Shown piece by piece: positions 34,732 to 42,710 of a stretch of DNA of 55,510 nucleotides. Location of the stretch: contig CALULJ010000011.1 of the NCBI GenBank assembly GCA_944321445.1, forward strand, positions 1 to 55,510, in the 5' to 3' direction. The notes beneath the pieces are model-generated. The model made no database searches, was not told where the DNA came from, and saw nothing but the letters and a program-made list of their open reading frames with translations. Positions within the stretch are counted from its first letter, which is position 1; every line of letters starts with the position of its first letter. Source of the stretch: an uncultured Collinsella sp. GTDB taxonomy: Bacteria; Actinomycetota; Coriobacteriia; Coriobacteriales; Coriobacteriaceae. The position numbers were made by a program, and so were the translations under genes.

Positions 34732-36042
34732 TTAGGACTCCTTTCTGGTGAGCTGGGCAAGAAGGGTACGGCCAGTCGGTGTGACGTCGAGGGTCGCGAA
34801 GTAGTCGGCGGGCGTCTCGGCGCGACGGATGAGCTCGCACGTGCCGTCTTCACGCAGCAGCACTTCCGCTGAGCGCAGGCGGCCGTTGTAGTTGTAGCCC
34901 ATCGAATGCCCGTGCGCCCCGGTGTCGTGGATGATCAGCAGGTCACCCATATCGATTTCGGGAAGCTCGCGATCGATGGCGAACTTGTCGTTGTTCTCGC
35001 ACAGGTTTCCCGCGATGTCGTACGTGCGCGTTGCGGGCATGCGGCTTTTGTCCGGTCCGCCTGCTTGCCCCATCACCGTGATGTGATGGTATGCACCGTA
35101 CATGGCCGGGCGTATGAGGTTCACGGCGTTGGCATCGACGCCAATGTATTCCTTGTAGATATGCTTCTCGTGGATGGCGCGCGTCACCAGGCAGCCGTAC
35201 GGCCCCATCATGAAACGTCCCATCTCGGCAAAGATCTTGATGTCGTTCATGCCAGCGGGTGCGAGGACCTCCTCGTACGCTTGGCGCACGCCCTCGCCGA
35301 TCGCACGGATGTCGTTAGGCTCCTGATCGGGACGGTAGGGGATGCCCACGCCGCCCGAGAGGTTGATGAAGCCGATGTGCACGTCCGTCTCGTTCGCCAA
35401 GTCGACGGCGAGCGTAAAGAGGATGCGAGCGAGCGCGGGGTAATACTCGTTCGTCACGGTGTTGCTGGCCAAGAAGGCGTGGATGCCAAACGTCTTCGCG
35501 CCGCGATCTGCCAGCATGCGAAAGGCCTCGCCGAGCTGCTCGCGCGTCATGCCGTACTTCGAGTCTCCGGGGTTATCCATGATGCCATTTGCCAGCTGGA
35601 AGAGGCCACCGGGATTAAAGCGGCAGCTCACGGTCTCGGGAATGGGGCCCGCCACGCGCTCGAAGAACTCGATGTGCGTGATGTCATCGAAGTTGACGAT
35701 GGCGCCTAGCTTGCGCGCGAGGCGGAAGTCATCGGCCGGCGTGTCGTTCGACGAGAACATGATGTCGTGCCCGTGAATGCCCAGAGCATCGGCAAGCATG
35801 AGCTCGGTGTCGCTCGAACAGTCGCAGCCGCAGCCATATTCATGAAGGATGGAGATGAGGCGCGGGTTGGGATTCGCCTTGACCGCAAAGTACTCCTTGA
35901 AGCCGGGATTCCAGGCGAAGGCGTCGCGAACGGCTTCCATGTTGCGTCGGATTCCGGCCTCGTCGTACAGGTGAAACGGCGTCGGGAACTGCTCGGCGAT
36001 CTCAACGACTTGGTCTTTTGTCACAAAAGGGTATTTTGGCAT
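34732..36042 (-). CDS. lysA: Diaminopimelate decarboxylase
   Basis: PLP-dependent decarboxylation of meso-DAP to lysine. The 436-residue protein has TPFHLYDEAGIRRNM (21-35), the PLP lysine at 55 in YFAVKANPNP, the Gly-rich phosphate loop region INLSGGVGIPYRPDQEP, EMGRFMMGPYG and DTGAHGHSMGYNYNGR near the C-terminus. It is the first gene after the lysine riboswitch; GGGAGG lies 4 bases before the ATG. Unusually, the decarboxylase heads the operon. The protein resembles a divergent LysA subgroup of anaerobes in its FSSNDTPADDF and FNPGG segments. Confidence 0.93.
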   Translation of the reverse strand: MPKYPFVTKDQVVEIAEQFPTPFHLYDEAGIRRNMEAVRDAFAWNPGFKEYFAVKANPNPRLISILHEYGCGCDCSSDTELMLADALGIHGHDIMFSSNDTPADDFRLARKLGAIVNFDDITHIEFFERVAGPIPETVSCRFNPGGLFQLANGIMDNPGDSKYGMTREQLGEAFRMLADRGAKTFGIHAFLASNTVTNEYYPALARILFTLAVDLANETDVHIGFINLSGGVGIPYRPDQEPNDIRAIGEGVRQAYEEVLAPAGMNDIKIFAEMGRFMMGPYGCLVTRAIHEKHIYKEYIGVDANAVNLIRPAMYGAYHHITVMGQAGGPDKSRMPATRTYDIAGNLCENNDKFAIDRELPEIDMGDLLIIHDTGAHGHSMGYNYNGRLRSAEVLLREDGTCELIRRAETPADYFATLDVTPTGRTLLAQLTRKES

Positions 36043-36071
36043 CGTGCCTCCCAGATAGCTCTCCTGCAAGT

Positions 36072-36216
36072 TTCGTGCAGACAGTCCCGCAAGTGTTCCC
36101 TGCGGTCCCACCCGGTTCCGTCGTGCCCGGCGGCCGAGTTCGGCGGGGTTGCCTCCACGCAAGGTCTTCGCCTGCCGGCTCGCTCGCGCATCTTCGTGCC
36201 CGCATCCTCTATCGAA
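36072..36216 (-). promoter_or_regulatory. Lysine riboswitch (L-box) upstream of lysA
   Basis: Read on the minus strand, the region begins GATAGAGGATGCGGGC (36213 downward), the conserved start of the L-box. It continues through GCCGGCAGGCGAAG, ACCCCGCCGAAC and CCGGGTGGGACC, and ends TTGCGGGACTGTCTGC (to 36077). GATAG can pair with CTGTC to close P1. A CTATC stands between the aptamer and the GGGAGG ribosome binding site (36053-36057) and could compete for GATAG, as in the B. subtilis lysC leader. No terminator with U-run lies before lysA, so control of translation initiation is more likely. Confidence 0.85.
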
Positions 36217-36436
36217 TGGGGAAACCCTATCACGAACGGGCTTTACCAAACAAGAGTGGCTCCTGTGACGATACATATTGGTAACGCTTTCACGGTGAAG
36301 CAGGAATTGAGGCGGACGTGCCGGAGCCTTCGGTAGGGTGGCCAGGGGGGGGTAACTGTCAGGGCATTGGGCATCGACGGGCAGTGAGTGGTGCAGGGCG
36401 GCTATACTTGTGGCGGTCGAGGGAAAGGATAGCCAG

Positions 36437-37630
36437 ATGGTCGACAGGCTGAATGCGACTGCACAGGATCTGGAGCTGCTCGTGCGGTTTCGACGTGACC
36501 TGCATCGGATTCCCGAGCTCGATTACGACCTACCGCAGACCAAGCGCTATGTCCGCGGCGTGCTCGAGTCGCTATCGTGCGAGGTGTTCTCGCCGAGTGC
36601 GAGCTGCATCTGCGCTCTGTTCGATGTGGGGAATGCCCATACCGTGGCGATTCGCGCCGATATGGACGCTCTACCCATAACCGAGGCGACCGGCGTCTCG
36701 TTTGCGTCGGAGCACGAAGGGCGCATGCACGCTTGTGGACATGACGCGCATATGTCCATGGCGCTTGCTACGGCAGTATGGGTCGATGCCCTTGTGCGCG
36801 ACTGCCCCGGGGCTTTGCCGCGCAACGTGTTGTTTGTGTTCCAGCCTGCCGAGGAAACGACCGGTGGTGCCAAGCGCGTGTGCGAAAGCGGCGTGTTCGA
36901 GCGGTATAAGGTCGATCGCATCTTCGGTTTCCACGTGTGGCCAGATCTCCCGTGGGGCACGGTGGCATCGCGTCCGGGTGCTTTGCTTGCGCGCTCAAGT
37001 GAAACGCATATCACCATTCACGGGCAGAGCACGCATATCGCCAAGACGTACGGCCTTCATGATGAGGAAACGCACGATGCCGCGCTTGCCGCCGCGCGCT
37101 TCTTGGTGTCGGAGCGCTGGCTCATGCGCCGTTTGCAGCAAGATGAGCCGTGTGTGGCGCAGTTCGGTTTGGTGGAAGCGGGGACCGTGTGCAACGCCGT
37201 TGCCGGCGAGGCACGCCTGGCGGGAAGTCTTCGCGTGTTTTCTGACGAGATGTTCGAGCGCGCGAAAGCAGAGCTCACCTCGACGCTCGAGATGGCGTGC
37301 TCCGAAACAGGGTGTACCTACGAAATCGACTTTGCGGAAGGGTATCCGCCGGTGACTAACGATGCCGAGCTGTACGCGGCATGCGAGAGTGCGCTGCCCG
37401 AGCTTACGCGCATTGATGACCCGCTGCTCATCGCTGAGGACTTTGCCTTCTATCAGCGCTATGTGCCCGGTGTGTTCTTCCTGCTTGGCGTGGGGGAGCC
37501 TGAAGTGGATGGGTCTTGTGGCGAGCTGGGGCACGCGACATGCGCCCTGCATGGGGACACGCTTATGTTCGACGAGCACGTGTTGCTGCGTGGTATTTCG
37601 GTCTACCGGCAGCTGCTGCAGATGCGATAG
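36437..37630 (+). CDS. M20D-family amidohydrolase, probable N-acetyl-diaminopimelate deacetylase
   Basis: A 397-residue zinc/manganese amidohydrolase. Motifs: RRDLHRIPELDYDLPQT (19-35), AIRADMDALPITE (71-83), the metal block MHACGHDAHMSMAL (97-110) with Cys100 and His102, FQPAEETTGGA (Glu pair), FGFHVWPDLPWG and EDFAFYQRYVPG. This is subfamily M20D, which includes hippurate hydrolase, IAA-amino-acid hydrolase and N-acetyl-DAP deacetylase. It is divergent from the acetylase-type lysA-dapABH operon, so the deacetylase role is the best contextual guess. ATG at 36437 follows GGAAAGGA; a TATACT at 36403-36408 may be its -10 box, with no clear -35. Confidence 0.85.
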   Translation: MVDRLNATAQDLELLVRFRRDLHRIPELDYDLPQTKRYVRGVLESLSCEVFSPSASCICALFDVGNAHTVAIRADMDALPITEATGVSFASEHEGRMHACGHDAHMSMALATAVWVDALVRDCPGALPRNVLFVFQPAEETTGGAKRVCESGVFERYKVDRIFGFHVWPDLPWGTVASRPGALLARSSETHITIHGQSTHIAKTYGLHDEETHDAALAAARFLVSERWLMRRLQQDEPCVAQFGLVEAGTVCNAVAGEARLAGSLRVFSDEMFERAKAELTSTLEMACSETGCTYEIDFAEGYPPVTNDAELYAACESALPELTRIDDPLLIAEDFAFYQRYVPGVFFLLGVGEPEVDGSCGELGHATCALHGDTLMFDEHVLLRGISVYRQLLQMR

Positions 37631-37655
37631 CGTCCGGATGATATGAAGTTATGAG

Positions 37656-37693
37656 AACGCCCGGGAGCACCTCTCCAGGTGTCCCGGGCGTTT
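37656..37693. terminator. Bidirectional terminator
   Basis: AACGCCCGGGA (37656-37666) pairs with TCCCGGGCGTT (37682-37692). After a one-base bulge CACCT pairs with AGGTG, with loop CTCC. TTTG follows on the plus strand. It separates the M20 gene from the convergent FxLYD-type gene. Confidence 0.75.
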
Positions 37694-37739
37694 GCAAAGC
37701 TGTCGCTGCCAGGTGTGCTTATAGGTTGCTTTGCTTGGA

Positions 37740-38192
37740 TTAGAAGCCGGTTACGTCTGCCAATTCCCAGCTTGCCACCTCGTCGGGCTCAACGGTGCTC
37801 GCGGCCTCGAACTTCCAAGTTCCGCCTGCTTTCAGGTTATTCGTATTCGCCAGTGCAGTGCCAATCTGAGCACCATCTGCATCGTAGATGACGTATTCGA
37901 CCTGAATATATGACTTATCAGAATCGGTGTTGTTGGTCAGCGTTCCCGCAATCACAGCCATATAGGGGTTATCACTAATAAGCGTTTCGTCTACAACGGT
38001 ATACGGCTCGGGATCTGGTTCGGGGGTGGTTTGCTCCGAAGTCGCTGTCTGTTCTTGTGAGGTTGCCGGCTGATTGGCATTATCCGAAGAGCTGCCGTTT
38101 CCTCCCATAGACCCGATAACGCCAACGACAACCAATACGATGACCACGATGAGGATTATCTTGCCAATGGGCTTCTTACCTTCTTTTGCCAT
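37740..38192 (-). CDS. Membrane-anchored protein with FxLYD-like extracellular domain
   Basis: A 150-residue protein: a short basic cytoplasmic tail (MAKEGKKPIG), one transmembrane helix (KIILIVVIVLVVVGVIGSMG, about 11-30), a Ser/Gln/Thr/Pro-rich linker (31-68) and a beta-sandwich domain (69-150). That domain has the pattern of FxLYD proteins: VIAGTLTNNTDSDKSYIQVE, YVIYDADGAQIGTALANTNN and GGTWKFEA. Such proteins are common, poorly characterised surface proteins. GGAG lies 10 bases before the ATG. It is divergent from the HTH-like/kinase pair and shares their intergenic region. Role unknown. Confidence 0.75.
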   Translation of the reverse strand: MAKEGKKPIGKIILIVVIVLVVVGVIGSMGGNGSSSDNANQPATSQEQTATSEQTTPEPDPEPYTVVDETLISDNPYMAVIAGTLTNNTDSDKSYIQVEYVIYDADGAQIGTALANTNNLKAGGTWKFEAASTVEPDEVASWELADVTGF

Positions 38193-38389
38193 GATGGACG
38201 TACTCCGTTCCCTCGGTGTTTGGTTTCCTGGTGTCTGCATGGTAGGAAATCAGTTGGGGAAATTCATTAGCTCGCGGCTAATGCGTGCGATGTCTCGATT
38301 TGCGATAGTTGAGCGTTGATAATGGACGTGGTAGGCCGATTGTTTAGCGCGATGGGACGCGCTTTCGGCTGTTGACTGGGGGATTGACG

Positions 38390-38809
38390 ATGACGGATCG
38401 CTTGACGGAGGAAGTGCTGCAGGAGCTCCTGGAGGCTCCGAGCATCGATTCATTTATCGCTGAGCATGAATTCCCCTCGTGCACGCTGGCGGAATACCTG
38501 CAGCAGCTTCTTGAGCAGAAGCACTTGGAGCGTGCCCGCGTGGTACGTATGGCTGACCTGAACGAGACATTCGGCTATCAGATTTTCACCGGCGCGCGTA
38601 ACCCGAGTCGCAACAAGGTGTTGCAGATCGCGTTTGCCATGGCGCTTACCTTGAAGGAGACGAATCGCGCTCTGTCCGCCTCGGGTGCAAGCACGCTTAA
38701 CTGTAAAAACCGCCGCGATGCCATCATCATCTTCTGCCTCGATCACGGCTGCTCGCTGCAAAAGGTGAACGAGGAGCTTTTCCGCCTGGGCGAAGAGACG
38801 GTGTGTTAG
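38390..38809 (+). CDS. Small cytoplasmic protein, possible XRE-like DNA-binding fold, paired with a kinase
   Basis: A 139-residue soluble protein of unknown function. The middle contains LNETFGYQIFTGARNPSRNK followed by VLQIAFAMALTLKETNRALS, which reads like helices 2-5 of a lambda-repressor/XRE fold (a turn at GARNPSR, then the KVLQIAFAM helix). The N-terminal half is acidic and helical (TDRLTEEVLQELLEAPSIDS). Its stop codon is 53 bases before the Ser/Thr kinase start on the same strand. It could be a phosphorylation target or a transcriptional partner. The ribosome binding site GGGGGA is 6 bases upstream of the chosen ATG. Confidence 0.7.
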   Translation: MTDRLTEEVLQELLEAPSIDSFIAEHEFPSCTLAEYLQQLLEQKHLERARVVRMADLNETFGYQIFTGARNPSRNKVLQIAFAMALTLKETNRALSASGASTLNCKNRRDAIIIFCLDHGCSLQKVNEELFRLGEETVC

Positions 38810-38861
38810 CTCATCTACAAGATTGGCCCCTGTCGCATCCATGCCTGATATGATGTCGTGC

Positions 38862-40196
38862 ATGGAAACTGATTGTTCGACAGACAACACGGAAAGGGAG
38901 CTCGAGCGCTATCTGCAGGCATGTGCTCGGGCCGATAGCTGGCGCGTCGACCGCGTTCTTAAGGAGTCTGCGTTCGAGACGACCGAGGTCGTGTACTTTC
39001 AAGGTTCCCATGGGGGCGAGCTTGGCCCGTTTGTGCGCAAGCGCATCGACTGCTCAGCAGGAGTAGGGTCTGCCTACGAGGATCTTTGGCGCGCACAACA
39101 TTCCGGGGTCGTGTTGCGTTCCGTTCCCCGCATCGTTGAATGCGTGAGGACTGGAGACACGCTCGCGGTCGTGATGGAATTCGTTGAAGGGCCCACGCTT
39201 GCCGGCTACGTTAAGCGTACGGGCGCATCGGTTGACCTTGCGTTGCGCGTGTTGCCCGAGCTGTGCCGTGCGGTATCCGATTTACACGAGCTTCTGCCGC
39301 AGCCGCTTATCCATCGCGATCTTAAGCCTTCGAATATCATTATGAGTTCGAGCGGGCCCATCATTATTGATTTTGGTATTGCGCGGACGTGGCGGACAGA
39401 TGCCGAGTGCGATACGGCGCACTTCGGAACGCGTGCGTACGCTCCTCCCGAGCAATTCGGGTTTGGTCAGACAGATGAGCGCAGCGATGTGTACGCGCTC
39501 GGGAAGCTACTGTATTTCTGTGCGATGGGCGAGGAGCCCCCAAGGATTTCGAGTGCCGATGAACTTATGGCGTTAGGCTTGCCGTCAGGGCTCTCAAAGA
39601 TCGTGTCTCAGGCGACCCAACTCGATCCGCAGGTACGATTCGCAAGCGCTCATGCGCTGGAGCGGGCAATTCTATCTCAGCGTCCGGCGGGGGAGGGTAA
39701 TACCGTTTCGCGATTCGAGAAGAACGATGCCGTCGCCGGCGAAGGCGTGCTGTTGAGCTCGAGTGCTCGCGACGTCCCTACTTCTTCCGACAATGCCATA
39801 TCTGTCGCGCCAACCGGAACATCAACGAGTCGGGTTCAGCGCTTTTGGGCGTCGTTGGCCAAGACGCCTCATTGGCTGGGGAAGGTTTGGAACGTTCTGG
39901 TAATTCTGACGTACGGCCTGCTCGTGCTGGGAAGCATCTTTGCGATCGTTCAGCCGAATACTGAAGATGCCGCGCTTCCGCTGTGGTTTCGCATCGTTGA
40001 GTACGTGCTTATTGTCGATGTGGGGCTTGCTCCTGTGGCCTACCTCTTTTTAGACAAGCGGCGCCTATATGATTTGCATCCCTTGTTGAAGGTCGTTACG
40101 TTTCGCCTTCAGCTTCTCATATGCTTCGTGGTTGCCGTGGCCTGCTCTGTTGTGACGTTCTTGGCAAGTGCTGCTGCGGGAATCCAGTGGGCATAG
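38862..40196 (+). CDS. Membrane Ser/Thr protein kinase
   Basis: A 444-residue Hanks-type kinase. Kinase domain about 25-290: the candidate ATP lysine 60 (FVRKRI), hinge VVMEFVEGPTL, catalytic loop HRDLKPSNI (151-159), DFGIA (170-174), and the activation/P+1 segment FGTRAYAPPEQF (188-199), followed by DERSDVYALGKLLYF. The glycine-rich loop is not obvious, which is unusual. A Ser/Thr-rich linker leads to three C-terminal membrane helices (about 340-360, 372-396, 410-438) and no extracellular sensor domain such as PASTA. Start choice is uncertain: ATGs at 38841, 38850 and 38862 all lack a ribosome binding site. A TATGAT box at 38849-38854 would place transcription start at the last ATG, so a leaderless message is possible. 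Confidence 0.85.
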   Translation: METDCSTDNTERELERYLQACARADSWRVDRVLKESAFETTEVVYFQGSHGGELGPFVRKRIDCSAGVGSAYEDLWRAQHSGVVLRSVPRIVECVRTGDTLAVVMEFVEGPTLAGYVKRTGASVDLALRVLPELCRAVSDLHELLPQPLIHRDLKPSNIIMSSSGPIIIDFGIARTWRTDAECDTAHFGTRAYAPPEQFGFGQTDERSDVYALGKLLYFCAMGEEPPRISSADELMALGLPSGLSKIVSQATQLDPQVRFASAHALERAILSQRPAGEGNTVSRFEKNDAVAGEGVLLSSSARDVPTSSDNAISVAPTGTSTSRVQRFWASLAKTPHWLGKVWNVLVILTYGLLVLGSIFAIVQPNTEDAALPLWFRIVEYVLIVDVGLAPVAYLFLDKRRLYDLHPLLKVVTFRLQLLICFVVAVACSVVTFLASAAAGIQWA

Positions 40197-40199
40197 AAA

Positions 40200-40232
40200 A
40201 ACGAGCCCCTTTCTGCTTGAAAGGGGCTCGTT
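40200..40232. terminator. Bidirectional terminator
   Basis: AACGAGCCCCTTTC (40200-40213) and GAAAGGGGCTCGTT (40219-40232) form a perfect 14-bp stem with loop TGCTT. It is preceded by an A-run and followed by TT, between the kinase gene and the convergent coiled-coil protein gene. Confidence 0.75.
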
Positions 40233-40257
40233 CATGCGGATGCAAAGCGAAGATAGC

Positions 40258-41367
40258 TTAGATGACGTTCATCTGGCCGGCTACGGTGTTGTACCAATCC
40301 TGCCATGTGGGCGGGCAGTATTTCTGTGCGGTGCCAGGCGTCAACGTGGTGCCGTATACGCGGCCCAGGAAGGCGACGTGCAGCGGGATCGATTCATCCC
40401 AGCTCGAGAAATTCTGGCTCGTCATCCAGCCCCAGGCGTTGTAGGACCTGAAGCAATGGGCACCCTTGGTGCTTTCGATGCACGCAATGGCGGGGGACCA
40501 ACGCGGGTCAACGGTATTGTCCCATGCGGCATTCGCGAACACGCTACCGTAGCCGGCAAGCGGGCTGCCTGCCAAGTAAGCATCAATGCGCGAAGTCCAC
40601 TCAGCAACGAACTCCTCGCGCGAAACGTTCCAGTTGACGGCGCCGCCGGTCACGGCGACAGATGCCGTCTGGCCGATGCGATTGGCGGTATTCGCCGTGT
40701 TGCCTCCGTCGACGCCTTCGCCTTCGGCAGCAGCGGTGACGGCTGCCAGGCGAGCAAGCTCTTCGGCGGCTTCACGCTCAGCCTTTTCCTGAGCTTCGGT
40801 ACGTAAGCGCTGCGCTTCCTTCAATGCGTCGGATGCAGCCTTCTGCTCGGATTCTGCCTGGGTCTTAGCCTGCTCGAGTTCCGCCTTCTTAGCGGCGAGC
40901 TCGGCTTCCATATCGGTGAGGCGCTCGATCTCCTGGTTGTTCGACTCCTGGATTTGATCCATATAGGTGAGGGTCGAAATCACGTCGTCAAACGAGGTGG
41001 TGCCCAGTACGACGCCCAGCAGAGATTTCGAGTTCTTCTGGTACTTGTACTGTAGGCGCATGGCCTCGGCGGCGCGGTCGCGCTGACCGGGAAGCTGGCT
41101 TTCGATCTCTGCGATATCGGCCTGGTTCTCATCGATGAGCTTCTGCAGCGACTCGACGTTGCCCTGGGCCTCTTCATAGGCTTTGGTGGCCTCGTCGACC
41201 TTCTGCTGCGTCTCGTTGAGTTCGGCCTGCGTTTCGCTCGAGACCGCATACGCCGCTTCAGGGGAGAGAGCGGGTGCTGCGGTGAACGCGACGGCGAGCG
41301 CGGCGCACGTGAGCAGGCGCGCCGGGCGCGAGGAGATGAACGCGATATGAGAGCTTCCGATACGCAT
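40258..41367 (-). CDS. Secreted coiled-coil protein with lysozyme-like C-terminal domain
   Basis: A 369-residue exported protein. A signal peptide (basic start, hydrophobic LLTCAALAVAFTAAPAL, cleavage near AAYA) is followed by a long coiled coil (about 45-215) with PcsB/RipA-like composition (ELNETQQKVDEATKAYEEAQ, YKYQKNSKSLLGVVLGTTSF), then a Gly/Asn/Thr linker and a C-terminal domain of about 115 residues (VSREEFVAEWTSRIDAYLAG, GSVFANAAWDNTVDPRWSPA, CIESTKGAHCF, YNAWGWM). The last block resembles lysozyme-like/transglycosylase folds. The coiled coil would fit regulation by FtsEX-like complexes. The start at 41367 (GAGGC upstream) is preferred to one at 41415 because a TATACT box lies between them. 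Confidence 0.8.
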   Translation of the reverse strand: MRIGSSHIAFISSRPARLLTCAALAVAFTAAPALSPEAAYAVSSETQAELNETQQKVDEATKAYEEAQGNVESLQKLIDENQADIAEIESQLPGQRDRAAEAMRLQYKYQKNSKSLLGVVLGTTSFDDVISTLTYMDQIQESNNQEIERLTDMEAELAAKKAELEQAKTQAESEQKAASDALKEAQRLRTEAQEKAEREAAEELARLAAVTAAAEGEGVDGGNTANTANRIGQTASVAVTGGAVNWNVSREEFVAEWTSRIDAYLAGSPLAGYGSVFANAAWDNTVDPRWSPAIACIESTKGAHCFRSYNAWGWMTSQNFSSWDESIPLHVAFLGRVYGTTLTPGTAQKYCPPTWQDWYNTVAGQMNVI

Positions 41368-41421
41368 AAGCCGCCTCAGGGTCAATGGTTTTAAGCCATG
41401 AGAAGTATACGCCATGGTTAG

Positions 41422-41470
41422 ACCTCAACTTGAACCTTAGGCCTCCTTAACGCTCAACTTGAAGGTTATG
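41422..41470 (-). promoter_or_regulatory. Direct repeats CTCAACTTGAA upstream of the cell-wall protein gene
   Basis: CTCAACTTGAA occurs at 41424-41434 and again at 41453-41463, 29 bases apart. Each contains the palindrome TCAA-C-TTGA. On the minus strand TTCAAG and TATACT are separated by 19 bases, a spacing seen in MerR-type promoters. Operator function is inferred. Confidence 0.4.
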
Positions 41471-41562
41471 GATAGGTCGATAGCAGGGGAATCGCACAGA
41501 TATTGAAAATGTTTGGAGTTTTCTGATTTGCCGGTATGCGCTTCACAAACAAGATGCCTACG

Positions 41563-41587
41563 AAAAGAGCCTCTGACGAGGCCCTTT
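41563..41587 (-). terminator. Terminator of the gtrA-like gene
   Basis: GCCTC (41569-41573) pairs with GAGGC (41578-41582), flanked by AAAG/CTTT. The minus-strand transcript would continue into CTCTTTTCG, giving a short U-run. It lies 28 bases beyond the stop codon. Confidence 0.6.
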
Positions 41588-41614
41588 CACATCAAGATGG
41601 TGGGGAGGTTACCG

Positions 41615-42022
41615 TTATGCCTGGCTCGCATCCAAGAACTTGCGACGGCTGAAATAGTTGTACCAGGTGACCATGAAGGTGGAGATGAGCTTCATGAGCT
41701 GGTAGCCGATGCTCAAAAATGCGACACCGACGAACATGAAGAGGTCATTCAGGCCCAAGCCGATGGCAGAGAGAACGGCGAAGATCGTGAACTCGCGCTT
41801 GCGGGAGAGGTCACCACGATGGGCGAAGACGTAGCGCATGCTGAGGAAATAGTTAACGACCACGGACGCAATGAACGATACAGACGTCGCGATGAGAAAA
41901 TCGACGTGCAGAATTTCGACGAGAACGAGAAGAAGGACGTAGTCGACGGCAAGAGACGCAATGCCGACGGCGGCGAACTTTGCGAACTGTTTCGCGTTAG
42001 CCTTTTCGAGCGCTTCGCGCAC
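41615..42022 (-). CDS. GtrA-family membrane protein (copy 1)
   Basis: A 135-residue four-helix membrane protein of the GtrA family, thought to flip polyprenyl-phosphate-linked sugars for surface glycan decoration. Typical features: KFAAVGIASLAVDYVLLLVL (helix 1), SFIASVVVNYFLSMRYVF (helix 2 with the conserved N-Y/RYVF), then two further helices and WYNYFSRRKFLD at the end. It is paralogous to the gene 145 bases upstream. A partner polyprenyl glycosyltransferase could be the GT2 enzyme at 52811. AGGTACC lies before the ATG but the ribosome binding site is weak. Confidence 0.88.
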   Translation of the reverse strand: MREALEKANAKQFAKFAAVGIASLAVDYVLLLVLVEILHVDFLIATSVSFIASVVVNYFLSMRYVFAHRGDLSRKREFTIFAVLSAIGLGLNDLFMFVGVAFLSIGYQLMKLISTFMVTWYNYFSRRKFLDASQA

Positions 42023-42167
42023 GGTACCTCCAGAATGTCGTTGTGGTCGCTCCCCTGATTGCGACCGCGAACGGTACTCTACGCCATTTGGGCACGTAAT
42101 GTAAGGGTTTCGTCAAATCGCAAGCAAGTCACCAGAGTATGGTCACAATTGGCGTTCGAAATGCGGG

Positions 42168-42569
42168 TTATTCCTGTGTTTTGCTGCCTGCATCGAGGAA
42201 AATCTTGCGCGTGATGAAGTTCCACACCATGACGACAGCCGTCGCGAAGATCTTGACGATGCGGTAATCGATGGATACGAGTTCGGTGCCTGCCCACATA
42301 AGGACGTCGTTGATGATGAGGCCGATGACCGAGAGAACGATGAAAATGACGAACTCGCGCGAGCGGCTCATGTCCTCCTTGTGGCTGAAGACATAGCGCA
42401 TGCTGGCGATGTAGTTGAAGATAACCGAGACGATGAAGGAGATGGTTGCCGAGACAACCGGGTTGAGCCCGAACACCTCGGTGAGGAATACCATCACGCC
42501 GTAGTCGATGACGAATGCGAGAACGCCCACGATGCCGAATTTCATGATCTGGGCGATAAGGTTTTTCAT
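42168..42569 (-). CDS. GtrA-family membrane protein (copy 2)
   Basis: A 133-residue paralogue of the neighbouring gene, with the same four-helix layout: KFGIVGVLAFVIDYGVMVFL, SFIVSVIFNYIASMRYVFSH, FVIFIVLSVIGLIINDVLMW and VWNFITRKIFLDAG. The shared MRYVF(S/A)H and REF blocks show an old tandem duplication. Two GtrA proteins side by side suggest either two substrates or a heteromer. AAGG precedes the ATG. Confidence 0.88.
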   Translation of the reverse strand: MKNLIAQIMKFGIVGVLAFVIDYGVMVFLTEVFGLNPVVSATISFIVSVIFNYIASMRYVFSHKEDMSRSREFVIFIVLSVIGLIINDVLMWAGTELVSIDYRIVKIFATAVVMVWNFITRKIFLDAGSKTQE

Positions 42570-42653
42570 GAAGCGCCTTCCTAACGGTCAGCCGTATACG
42601 CGGTGAGCAATTGTAGCATTCCCGTTTTGGTGCCTTGTGGCCCTCATACGGAT

Positions 42654-42688
42654 GCGCCCCGTATCCACCGAATGCGGATACGGGGCGC
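42654..42688 (-). terminator. Terminator of fbp
   Basis: GCGCCCCGTATCC (42654-42666) is exactly complementary to 42676-42688, with a 9-base loop, 22 bases past the fbp stop codon. TGAGGGCC follows on the minus strand; the U-run is weak. Confidence 0.6.
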
Positions 42689-42710
42689 GCTCTGCCGTGA
42701 TTGCGTGCGC

